Shown here: positions 1 to 6,873 of the stretch, one piece after another | Layout: the number at the start of each line of letters is the position of its first letter | How positions within the stretch are numbered: position 1 is the first letter of the stretch | Assembly (NCBI GenBank): GCA_946886185.1 | Contig: CAMPIC010000062.1 | Span: 1 to 9,910 of the forward strand | Source of the DNA: an uncultured bacterium | GTDB taxonomy: Bacteria > Eisenbacteria > RBG-16-71-46 > CAIMUX01 | Direction of reading: 5' to 3' | Length of the DNA: 9,910 bases | Made by a program: the position numbers and the translations under genes | Notes under the pieces: generated by a model | Database searches by the model: none | What the model was told of the DNA's origin: nothing | The model's input: only the letters and a program-made list of their open reading frames with translations

Positions 1-396
1 GCGTAGGAGAGTAATACGCAGGAGCGGCGCCGACTCCAAGTCGAAGCCGCGAAGACGATCGGCTCGCAGAAATTCCGCGAACGCCTCTTCCCGTCGTGAA
101 GGCGCCAGCTCCCGCCAGTCCTCGTTTCGCCACGGAACCACCACCTCGCGTCGCACGATCTGGAGCGGCCGCTCCCGGCGCTCCCAGGTGAACAACGCGC
201 GCAGGGCTCCGTGCCGGTGCACGACGTGATGCCACGCGCGCTCCCACAGAGCGGGGTCGAGCTCGGCATCCATCTCACAGGTGTACTGCTCCACGTAGAG
301 TCCCGATCCGGGAGCGTGGATCGTGTGGAAGAGAATCCCTTCCTGCATCGGAGAGAGTCCGTGGACCGACTCGACATTTCCCTTGCGCGCCGTCAT
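1..396 (-). CDS. NRPS, N-terminal part of first condensation domain (partial, runs off left edge)
   Basis: Only the first 132 codons are in the window. The ATG at 396-394 follows the stop of the upstream NRPS gene after 3 nt, with no strong Shine-Dalgarno, so translation is probably coupled. The protein opens directly with a condensation domain. Residues 14-24 read LSPMQEGILFH, the C1 motif of peptide-bond-forming C domains; residues 60-70 (HRHGALRALFT) fit C2; and GFDLESAPLLRITLL near residues 118-131 is the usual pre-C3 segment. The catalytic HHxxxDG lies outside the window. By position it is the next elongation enzyme after the C-A-T protein encoded just upstream, accepting the chain from that protein's carrier domain. 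The MQEG-type opening is common in C domains that accept a chain from a separate upstream NRPS. Module number, substrate and release mechanism cannot be seen here. Confidence 0.9.
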   Translation of the reverse strand, partial: MTARKGNVESVHGLSPMQEGILFHTIHAPGSGLYVEQYTCEMDAELDPALWERAWHHVVHRHGALRALFTWERRERPLQIVRREVVVPWRNEDWRELAPSRREEAFAEFLRADRLRGFDLESAPLLRITLLR

Positions 397-399
397 GGA

Positions 400-3300
400 C
401 TACCCGTCGAACTCTTCGAGCACCCGTTCGAGCTCTTCCGGACTCAACCCTCCATCCACCAAACGGAGTGAAGAGGAACCATCGGCGATCCGATCCTCCA
501 CCGCTTCCGCCGGCGTCACGTTTGCGGCCACCCGAGCCAGCTCTTCGATGGTGGGATGATCGAACAGCTGCCGCGGCGTGATGACGATTCCGGCCGCCTT
601 TGCGCGCGCCACCACCTGAATGTTCAGGATCGAGTCGCCCCCCAGGTCGATGAAGTCGTCATGGATGCCCACCTCCGGGATCCCGAGCACTTCGCTCCAG
701 ATCCGCGCGAGGGCGATCTCAATCGCGGAGCGGGGTGGCACACGATCGCCTTCCACCATGCGCATCCGGCGCGGGTGCGGGAGGCGCCGCCGGTCGATCT
801 TGCCGTTCACCGTGAGCGGCAGGCGGTCGAGACGAACGAAGTGCGCCGGAATCATCGCCGCAGGCAGCCGTTCCTGCAGATGCGCCCTCACTTCGGAAGA
901 GGAAAGTTTGTCCGAATCGGAGACGTAGTAGGCGACGAGCCGCTTCTCCTGATCCGTTCCGGATGGGACGAGATCCTGGCTAGCGAAACCGATTTCGCCG
1001 AGGATGCGCAGGCTGGCCGCGACGTCGATGTCGTCGTCCAGCTCTTCCAAGGTCTCCGTTCGCGTCTTGTGGCCCAGGCGGACGTCCCAGCTGTAGGGAA
1101 GCGCGTAGTTGTGGTATCCGCGCTGCCGCTTGTGGACGAAGATCCCGGTCTCATTGATCAGGCAATTGGTGGAACGCCCTGTGTCCGCCGGCCGGATCCA
1201 GGGAGCGCGATCGGCCAGGAAGGCCAGCATCTCTTCCAGGCGAACATCGCAATAGCGGTAGAAGTCGACGACGCGGATCTGGTCGAAGATCGCATCCTCC
1301 TGGAAAGCGCCGACGTCGAGCAGCTGAGCAACGGCGTCCTTGCGCCGGTGGTACGCCTTGCGTGCCTCCAGGATTCCGCGGTCGATCTCCTCCGGATCGA
1401 AGATCCCGTTGCGGAAGAACTCCGCGATGCGCGTCTCGAAGATCTGACCGCGCGACAGCCCCGTCACGACAACCGGGATGCCGCGCGCGCGGGCCAATTC
1501 GATTCCCAGCGTATAGATGGTCTTGAAGCAGCCCTGACAGACGTTGCTGAACTCGCCCAGACTGGATGCGAAGATCCGGTTCATCGCAGGGGTCTGGCCG
1601 AAGACGAGCTCGACTCCGAGATGGCCGGTCGCACGGCGGATGTTCGCTTTGGCCCCTTCGGAGATGTAACCGTTATCGAGGCTGAAGGCGAGCACGCGCA
1701 GCCCCAGCTCGACGAGGCGGTAGAGCGCGTAGGTGCTGTCCTTGCCTCCGCTCAAGAGCATCACGCAGTCGAATTCCGGCGAGGCACCGGAGGAGTCCGG
1801 GTGGGAGCTCGTCGCGGATTGTTCCCGGTCTGGCCGGATCGCACGTGCGGCCGATTGCTCACGGTCCGTCGATCGATCCGCCAGCGCCCGGCCGGTGCTT
1901 TCGCGGAGACGCGGGAAGAGCGCGCGCAGATCGTCCATTTGTCGAAAATAGTCGCGCGCGCGATCCCGGTAGGAATCGTAGGAGTGGCACACGCGGCAGA
2001 TCTCGTGTTCGTCCAGGGCTGCCTCCGGGTGATTGGAGGCGAGTCCGCACCGGATGCAGTAGCGCACCGAGGAAGCGGGGGAGCGGTCCACCTCGATCTG
2101 CAGCGCTTGCGCCGCCGCCTCTCGGATCGCGGGATGAGCGCGCAGAGCGGCCTCGATCTCGCCGAGCTCGATGCGCACCCCCCGGACTTTGACCTGGTCG
2201 TCGGACCGGCCCAGGAACTCGATCTCGCCCGGCGCGCGCCAACGGGCAAGATCCCCGGTGCGATAGATGCGCGCCCCGGGATGGAACGGGTCGGCAACGA
2301 AGCGCGCGGCCGTCAGCTCCGGATTCCGGAAATATTCGGCCAGACCGGGTCCGCCGATACAGATCTCTCCCGGGACTCCGAGCGGCACCGGCCGGGAGCG
2401 GCCGTCGAGGAGGTAGATGCGCGCGTTGGCGGCGGGGCGCCCGATGGGAACTGATTCGAGCGCACCGTCTTCTGCCTGCATCTCGTGGATCATGCAGGCG
2501 ACGGTCGCTTCCGTCGGCCCGTATTCGTTGTAGATGGTCGCCTTTCCGCCGAACACGGCGTCGATCGATTTGGCCAGGCGCGTGGGGAAGTTCTCGCCTC
2601 CCACGATGAGAGCGCGCACGCGCGAGCTCCGCAAGTCGCGCTGCGCGATCAGGGCGAGATGGGAAGGAGTGAGCTTCACGACATCGACGGCATTTTCTTC
2701 GAACACGCGGAGGATCGCCAGATCAGGTCCCGATTCCTGGCCGTAGATCACGATATGTCCGCCGGCGAGCAGCGGCACGAAGATGGAGGTGATCGTGAGA
2801 TCGAACGCCACCGACGAATAGAACGGAAACGCGAGCGATTCTCCACGGCAGTAGGTCGCGGCGGCCCAGGCGCAGTAGTTCAACAGCGCAGCGTGGCGGA
2901 CCGCAACTCCCTTGGGCGTGCCGGTCGAACCGGACGTGTAGATGACGTAAGCCAGATCCTCCGCCGTCGGACCCCCGGGCGCCGCGGCCGAACGACCCAC
3001 GATCGACGACACGGTCCCGTCGACGGACGACACGGTCCCGTCGACGGACGACACGGTCCTGTCGACGGACGACACGGTCCTGTCGACGGACGACACGGTC
3101 GCGTCAACCGACAAAGCCGTCCCAGTGCCTCGAGGTGCGGGCCGCGCGCTCGTGACGGGGATATCCGGGCCTGACGATGCTGTCCCGTCGCTCGAAGTCG
3201 TCTCCGGGTGCTCGATGCCGGTGCGGCTCATGAGCACCGCCGAGACGCGCGGCGGGAGCGCCGTAGGGACCAGATCCTCCGTGGTAATCAGCAGCTTCGC

Positions 3301-5013
3301 ACCGCTGTCCTCGAGGAGCAGCGAGAGTCGCTGCGCCGGCATCTCCGGGTCGAGTGGGACATATGCGGCGCCCGATTCGAGCACCGCGAGCAGCGCAACT
3401 ACCAGCTCCGGCGAACGTCTCAGGTAGACGCCGACGATCTCTCCACGTCCCGCCCCCCGCGCCAGAAGCCGCGACGCCAACCGTGCCGATTGCTCGAGCA
3501 GCTCTCGATAGCTCGTCGCTTCGCCCCCGAAGAGCAGCGCGGGCGCCTCGGGCGTCGCGCTCGCTCGCCGCGCGATCGGCTCCAGAATGGTGCCGGACGA
3601 AGTCGGGAAGGCGGTGCTGTCGTGGAATCGCTGGAGATTCTCGACGCGCTCTTCCTCGGAGCGTAGATCGAGCGAGTCGACCTCGCGGGATCGATCCTCC
3701 AGGAACGCATCGAGCACGCGCACGAACTGGTCGGGCAGGTACCGGTGCGCCGCATCCGGAAACAGTTCGCGGCTGAGATCGAAATGGAGGCGATAGCTCC
3801 CGCTTCCATCGAAGTCGTGCACCTGCAGCCGCAGCGCGTGCCGGCTGTCGCCATGACCGGGATGGACCCATTCGGATCGCATCGGGAGCCCGGCAAAGCC
3901 GGGAAAGGTAGAGTTGATGAAGTTGAGGAGCACCGAATAGGAGCGGTTGTGGGTCGCGCTGCTCGTTCCCGGCAGCGAGTTGAGGAGGAACGACTTGGTG
4001 ACTCGCGCCACTTCCCGGTGGAGATCCTCCAGGGTCGCTCCTTCCGCGAGCGTGACCTGCACGGGGAGAATCTCGATGAACAGCCCGATCGTCTCCTTGA
4101 ACGTCTGCGTGGGGCGGTTGTGCGAGGGAGCCAGGATCGCGAGGTCACGGCGGCCGCTGACGCGCGCGAGGAACGCGAAGAGCACGCTCGCGAAGATGTT
4201 GAAGAGCGAAAGATCGGTCGAGAGCGTGCGGAGCGGACCTTCGGCCAGCGCCCGGAGGGCCGCGCTGCGCTGCGCTCCCAGCTCGACGGTCACCCGATCG
4301 GTGCGCGTCCTGGTTCCGCTCGGAGCGGGTCTCCCATACAGTTCGAGAGGAGGGGGGGCGCTCGCGGTCTGGTCCCGCCAATACTCTTGCGCGCGCTTGT
4401 ACGAGCCTGAATTGCGCTGCGCGCGTTCATAGACGACGTAGTCGTTGAAGTCGGGGCTGCGAGGCGCCTCGGAGAGCTTTCCTGCCAGCGCCAGTGAATA
4501 CAGCTCCTGCATCCGCCGGTAGGTCAGCGCGGTCGACCATCCGTCGGTGATCAGATGGTGCTGATTCAGAAACCAGACCCACCGCTCTGGACCCAGACGC
4601 GCGAGGGCGGAGTCGAAGAGGGCTACTGCGGGATCCAACCGCCGCAACGCGCGCGCCTCGATCCAGGCCGAGAGCGAGCGCTCCGGATCGGTGTCTCCCG
4701 AGAAGTCGACCAACTCCATATCGATCGGCGATGACGCCACCACCCTCCGGTGCGGCATCCCTCCCGCTGCCTCGACGACGGTGCGCATCGCGTCGGAGCC
4801 GGCCACCAGCGTGGTGAAGGCGCGGCGGAACGCCTCTTCGTCGAGAGCGCCCTCGATCGTGAACCGAAGCACCATGTTGTACAGCGGAGAGTCGGGGAAG
4901 AGACGCTGGCCCATCCAGATCAAGAACTGCGCGCGGCTCAGGTTGGTGCGTCCGGCGATCTCCTCCAGCTGTTCCGAGGAGCTCGGGCGCAGGGCCGGCA
5001 ATTGCTCAGTCAT
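400..5013 (-). CDS. NRPS module C-A-T with a PP-loop ATP pyrophosphatase inserted in the A domain
   Basis: 1537 aa. The order is: condensation domain, about residues 22-450, with intact catalytic HHLITDG at 152-158 and IGLFIEILPVQV at 309-320; adenylation domain from about 470, with SYREL (501-505), YVPLD (551-555), LAYVIYTSGSTGTPKG (687-702), FDLT (737-740), NEYGPTE (829-835), YRTGDL (917-922) and A8 GRSDDQVKVRGVRIELGEIE (935-954); a foreign insert of about 370 residues (975-1345); then the rest of the A domain, LPAAMIP (A9, 1383-1389) and NGKID with the catalytic Lys1405; a carrier domain with DLGGDS, the phosphopantetheine site being Ser1461; and a short acidic helical tail (LSPEELERVLEEF). 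Pocket residues aligned to GrsA read D738 L739 T742 K780 I803 G805 E830 V838 A839 K1405, close to the Asn code DLTKLGEVGK as I remember it. It probably condenses the starter on the upstream carrier protein with an Asn-like residue. The ATG at 5013 overlaps the carrier gene's stop by 8 bp (GGAG lies 10 nt upstream). There is no epimerase, thioesterase or methyltransferase. The A2-A3 linker is expanded by heptapeptide repeats. Confidence 0.95.
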   Translation of the reverse strand: MTEQLPALRPSSSEQLEEIAGRTNLSRAQFLIWMGQRLFPDSPLYNMVLRFTIEGALDEEAFRRAFTTLVAGSDAMRTVVEAAGGMPHRRVVASSPIDMELVDFSGDTDPERSLSAWIEARALRRLDPAVALFDSALARLGPERWVWFLNQHHLITDGWSTALTYRRMQELYSLALAGKLSEAPRSPDFNDYVVYERAQRNSGSYKRAQEYWRDQTASAPPPLELYGRPAPSGTRTRTDRVTVELGAQRSAALRALAEGPLRTLSTDLSLFNIFASVLFAFLARVSGRRDLAILAPSHNRPTQTFKETIGLFIEILPVQVTLAEGATLEDLHREVARVTKSFLLNSLPGTSSATHNRSYSVLLNFINSTFPGFAGLPMRSEWVHPGHGDSRHALRLQVHDFDGSGSYRLHFDLSRELFPDAAHRYLPDQFVRVLDAFLEDRSREVDSLDLRSEEERVENLQRFHDSTAFPTSSGTILEPIARRASATPEAPALLFGGEATSYRELLEQSARLASRLLARGAGRGEIVGVYLRRSPELVVALLAVLESGAAYVPLDPEMPAQRLSLLLEDSGAKLLITTEDLVPTALPPRVSAVLMSRTGIEHPETTSSDGTASSGPDIPVTSARPAPRGTGTALSVDATVSSVDRTVSSVDRTVSSVDGTVSSVDGTVSSIVGRSAAAPGGPTAEDLAYVIYTSGSTGTPKGVAVRHAALLNYCAWAAATYCRGESLAFPFYSSVAFDLTITSIFVPLLAGGHIVIYGQESGPDLAILRVFEENAVDVVKLTPSHLALIAQRDLRSSRVRALIVGGENFPTRLAKSIDAVFGGKATIYNEYGPTEATVACMIHEMQAEDGALESVPIGRPAANARIYLLDGRSRPVPLGVPGEICIGGPGLAEYFRNPELTAARFVADPFHPGARIYRTGDLARWRAPGEIEFLGRSDDQVKVRGVRIELGEIEAALRAHPAIREAAAQALQIEVDRSPASSVRYCIRCGLASNHPEAALDEHEICRVCHSYDSYRDRARDYFRQMDDLRALFPRLRESTGRALADRSTDREQSAARAIRPDREQSATSSHPDSSGASPEFDCVMLLSGGKDSTYALYRLVELGLRVLAFSLDNGYISEGAKANIRRATGHLGVELVFGQTPAMNRIFASSLGEFSNVCQGCFKTIYTLGIELARARGIPVVVTGLSRGQIFETRIAEFFRNGIFDPEEIDRGILEARKAYHRRKDAVAQLLDVGAFQEDAIFDQIRVVDFYRYCDVRLEEMLAFLADRAPWIRPADTGRSTNCLINETGIFVHKRQRGYHNYALPYSWDVRLGHKTRTETLEELDDDIDVAASLRILGEIGFASQDLVPSGTDQEKRLVAYYVSDSDKLSSSEVRAHLQERLPAAMIPAHFVRLDRLPLTVNGKIDRRRLPHPRRMRMVEGDRVPPRSAIEIALARIWSEVLGIPEVGIHDDFIDLGGDSILNIQVVARAKAAGIVITPRQLFDHPTIEELARVAANVTPAEAVEDRIADGSSSLRLVDGGLSPEELERVLEEFDG
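979..2091 (-). other. Inserted PP-loop ATP pyrophosphatase (WbpG/thiolase-like) domain within the NRPS A domain
   Basis: This covers residues about 975-1345 of the 1537-aa NRPS. It begins with a zinc-ribbon-like pair of knuckles, YCIRC (Cys986, Cys989) and ICRVC (Cys1006, Cys1009). A low-complexity linker (about 1036-1080) follows, then MLLSGGKDSTYALYRL with the PP-loop SGGKDS at 1088-1093 (DNA 1735-1752). Next come SLDNGYISEGAKANI (1111-1125), a central CxxC (Cys1159, Cys1162) and TGLSRGQIFETR (1184-1195). A C-terminal block contains TGRSTNCLINETGIFVHK and HNYALPYSWDVRLGHK (1278-1316). PP-loop enzymes of this kind adenylate a carbonyl or amide oxygen with ATP, so that NH3 or sulfur can replace it. 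The cysteine pairs plus SGGKDS and DNG fit the WbpG-type N-acetyl-sugar amidotransferases best and recall the tRNA 2-thiolation enzymes. The domain is uninterrupted and in frame, with all PP-loop residues present, so it is probably active. The nitrogen or sulfur donor is not in the window. Confidence 0.85.
3005..3109 (-). repeat. 21-bp in-frame tandem repeat, five units, in the NRPS A2-A3 linker
   Basis: Units begin at 3005, 3026, 3047, 3068 and 3089 and share the core GACGACACGGTC. The first four are identical except for one C/T position, and the fifth is degenerate. Because 21 is a multiple of three, the array adds the heptapeptide TVSSVDG or TVSSVDR (residues about 636-671) without a frameshift; the C/T change is the Gly/Arg switch. 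It sits in a Ser/Thr/Asp-rich linker (about 600-685) between core motifs A2 and A3 that is some 50 residues longer than in the stand-alone A enzyme of the same operon. Near-identity of the copies implies recent expansion by slippage or unequal exchange, so copy number may vary between strains. Confidence 0.92.
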
Positions 5014-5251
5014 TGCCGCGGAGCTCCGTGAGATAGCGCACCATGGCGGAGATCGAGCGAAATCGATCGATGGTGACCTCTTCGGGGGGCACCTGGACGC
5101 CGTATTGCTCCTCGAGGAACGCGATCAACCGGATCAACCCGATGGAGTCGATCATGCCGCTCAGGAGCAGATCGGAATCTTCGGTAAGCTCTCCGTCCAC
5201 TTCCCCGCTCAGGATCTCGTCGCGGAGGAATTTCTTGATCGTCTCGTTCAT
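5006..5251 (-). CDS. Stand-alone carrier protein (probable prolyl/pyrrolyl-carrier protein)
   Basis: 81 aa, the normal size for a discrete carrier protein. The phosphopantetheine site is Ser36 in MIDSIG (33-38), followed by the helix LIRLIAFLEEQYGVQVPPEEV and the usual third-helix region DRFRSISAMVRYL. The N-terminal part is acidic. The ATG overlaps the stop of the adenylation gene (ATGA, 4 bp), and its own stop overlaps the start of the big NRPS by 8 bp, so the three proteins are likely made in matched amounts. Position between a stand-alone A enzyme and an NRPS that starts with a C domain, with an acyl-CoA-dehydrogenase homologue in the same operon, suggests that it holds a tethered proline during oxidation and then donates the acyl group to the C domain of the next protein. 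This is the role of PltL or RedO; I infer it from context. The carrier fold itself is certain; sequence alone does not separate it from DltC-like or acyl carriers. Confidence 0.92.
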   Translation of the reverse strand: MNETIKKFLRDEILSGEVDGELTEDSDLLLSGMIDSIGLIRLIAFLEEQYGVQVPPEEVTIDRFRSISAMVRYLTELRGND

Positions 5252-6843
5252 GACGCCCCGTTCATCGAGCTCGGTTCGGCCGTGGCTCGTTCCCGCAGAG
5301 CCAGTCGGTCAATCTTTCCGGTCGCGGTCCTGGGGAACGAGGACAACACTTGAAGTCGGACCGGGATCGCGTACGGAGGGAGCAGCGACCGCAGATGCTT
5401 CTCCACGTCGGCCGGTCGCACGCTCGCGCCATCGGTCAGAAGAACCGCGGCTTCGATGCGCTGGCTTCCCTGACCATCGGGCACCGCGAACGCCGCCGAC
5501 TCCTCGATCGCGCCGTGGGTCAGGAGAGCCGCCTCGATCTCGTCGAGCTCGACGCGATGCCCGCGCGTCTTGATCTGACGATCCTTCCTTCCCAGGAACT
5601 TGAACGTGCCGTCCGGTTGCAGCTCGACCAGATCGCCGGTGCGATGAAAGAGCTCTTCGTTCCCTCCGGGCGCGGTGCGCTGAAACGTGGCCGCTTCGGT
5701 GAGATCCGGACGTCTCCAGTATCCGGCCATGCGGGTGGCGCTCCGAATCAGCAGCTCCCCCGGCATCCCGGGAGGAAGCATGCGGTCCTGCTCGTCCACC
5801 ACCAACGCATCGGCGTTCTCGAACAGTCCCCCGATCGGAATCGGCTCATCGGAGTCCTCCGGAATCGGCGGCACCGGATGGTAGGTGCATCCGTTCACCT
5901 CGGTCGGACCATAGACGTTGGAAAAACGCACGTGCGGCAACCGTTCCATGAGCGCCCGCAGATGCTTGACCGGAAACGGCTCTCCTCCGAAAAGAATCCA
6001 CCGCAGCCGGCTCAGGTCCCGGTGTTCCAGCGCGCCGTGCAGGAGCAGCTGGATGAGCGCAAGCGGGACGCAGTAGAGGACGGTGAGTCGCTCCTTCTCC
6101 ATGAGCTGCGAAAGGCTCGCGGGCACGATCGTATACTCCTCGGGGATGACGATCGTGGTCCCTCCGCACACGGCGGTCGAGAAAAAGTCGAGCGTCGAGA
6201 GATCGAAATGGAGCGGCGCATGATTGCTGATGCGATCCTCTCGATCGAATCCGTACGTTTTCACGGCAACTTCCGCGAACGCGAGGGCGCTGCGGTGCGT
6301 GTGCATGATCCCCTTCGGCTCGCCCGTGGATCCGGAGGTGTAGAGGACGTAGGCGAGATCCTGCTCCGTCGCGTTCACGGGGGGCGCTTCCGTGGAGGCT
6401 TGCGCGACCGTGTCCCAGGAGACGCAGTCCCGCGCGAGATCCTCTCCCGGATCGATCCCGATGCAGCAGTCGACCGGCAGGGAACCGCTCAGCAGGCCGG
6501 CGAGCGATCGCCGTTTCGGCGGGTGCGTGACGAGGATGCGGAGCTCACAGTCCTGGATGATTTTGCGCAGCCGCGCGGGAGGCGCGGTCACATCGAGCGG
6601 GACGTACGCGGCGCCCGCCTTCTGGATCCCATAGATCGCGGTCGCGAGCTCGACGCACTTCGCCGCATAGATGCCGATGCGATCGCCGCGGACGACTCCC
6701 CGGTCCCGCAGCACACGCGCGAGCTGATTGGACTTCCGCTCCAGATTCGCGTAGCTCAGAGACGCGTCCCGGCACCGGATCGCGTCCGATTCGGGTGACC
6801 GTTCCGCGGCTTTCGTGACCGCCTGATGTAGGAGATAGAGCAT
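5248..6843 (-). CDS. Stand-alone adenylation enzyme, probable L-proline:carrier-protein ligase
   Basis: 531 aa, a complete ANL-superfamily adenylation enzyme without fused carrier or condensation domain. Motifs: LSYANL (29-34), AAYVPLD (78-84), LAYVLYTSGSTGEPKG (163-178), HFDLSTLDFF (212-221), NVYGPTE (309-315), RTGDL (401-405), GRKDRQIKTRGHRVELDEIE (418-437) and TGKID (508-512) with the catalytic Lys510. Aligning the pocket to GrsA gives D214 L215 L218 Y257 L284 G286 V310 G318 C319 K510. From memory this shares D-L-L-Y-L and the final C-K with the PltF/RedM-type proline code; the middle positions differ. It should form prolyl-AMP and load the 81-aa carrier encoded immediately downstream (4-bp overlap). 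AGGA lies 5 nt before the ATG. DltA-type D-alanine ligase is the main alternative, but no dltB or dltD is present and the flavoprotein neighbour favours proline. Adenylation function is near certain; proline is likely. Confidence 0.9.
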   Translation of the reverse strand: MLYLLHQAVTKAAERSPESDAIRCRDASLSYANLERKSNQLARVLRDRGVVRGDRIGIYAAKCVELATAIYGIQKAGAAYVPLDVTAPPARLRKIIQDCELRILVTHPPKRRSLAGLLSGSLPVDCCIGIDPGEDLARDCVSWDTVAQASTEAPPVNATEQDLAYVLYTSGSTGEPKGIMHTHRSALAFAEVAVKTYGFDREDRISNHAPLHFDLSTLDFFSTAVCGGTTIVIPEEYTIVPASLSQLMEKERLTVLYCVPLALIQLLLHGALEHRDLSRLRWILFGGEPFPVKHLRALMERLPHVRFSNVYGPTEVNGCTYHPVPPIPEDSDEPIPIGGLFENADALVVDEQDRMLPPGMPGELLIRSATRMAGYWRRPDLTEAATFQRTAPGGNEELFHRTGDLVELQPDGTFKFLGRKDRQIKTRGHRVELDEIEAALLTHGAIEESAAFAVPDGQGSQRIEAAVLLTDGASVRPADVEKHLRSLLPPYAIPVRLQVLSSFPRTATGKIDRLALRERATAEPSSMNGAS

Positions 6844-6848
6844 GTCCG

Positions 6849-6852
6849 TCCT
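6849..6852 (-). promoter_or_regulatory. Ribosome binding site of the stand-alone adenylation gene
   Basis: On the minus strand AGGA precedes the ATG at 6843 by 5 nt, inside a 30-nt gap after the dehydrogenase stop; a second purine run (GGAAGGAA) lies further upstream. It supports the start at 6843. Confidence 0.6.
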
Positions 6853-6873
6853 GCCGCCGCCGATTCCTTCCGA

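Noticed and set aside
979..2091. Insert as an embedded methyltransferase, the common A8-A9 interruption
   Set aside because: No glycine-rich SAM-binding motif is seen; the PP-loop SGGKDS and cysteine pairs define a different fold.
556..2454. 632-codon open frame on the plus strand opposite the NRPS
   Set aside because: It is antisense to clear C-A-T coding sequence, is rich in Arg/Ala/Asp/Glu with no recognisable domain, and long antisense frames are expected in DNA with GC-biased third positions.
3005..3109. Tandem repeat as a CRISPR array or integration site
   Set aside because: Units are directly abutting, 21 bp, without spacers, and keep the NRPS reading frame.
5350..6798. 482-codon plus-strand open frame opposite the adenylation gene
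   Set aside because: Composition-driven shadow of the adenylation enzyme; no motif or ribosome binding site supports it.
5006..6843. DltA/DltC-type D-alanylation pair
   Set aside because: Family sizes fit, but dltB and dltD are absent, and the neighbours are a proline-oxidase-like flavoprotein and NRPS genes; the pocket residues favour proline.
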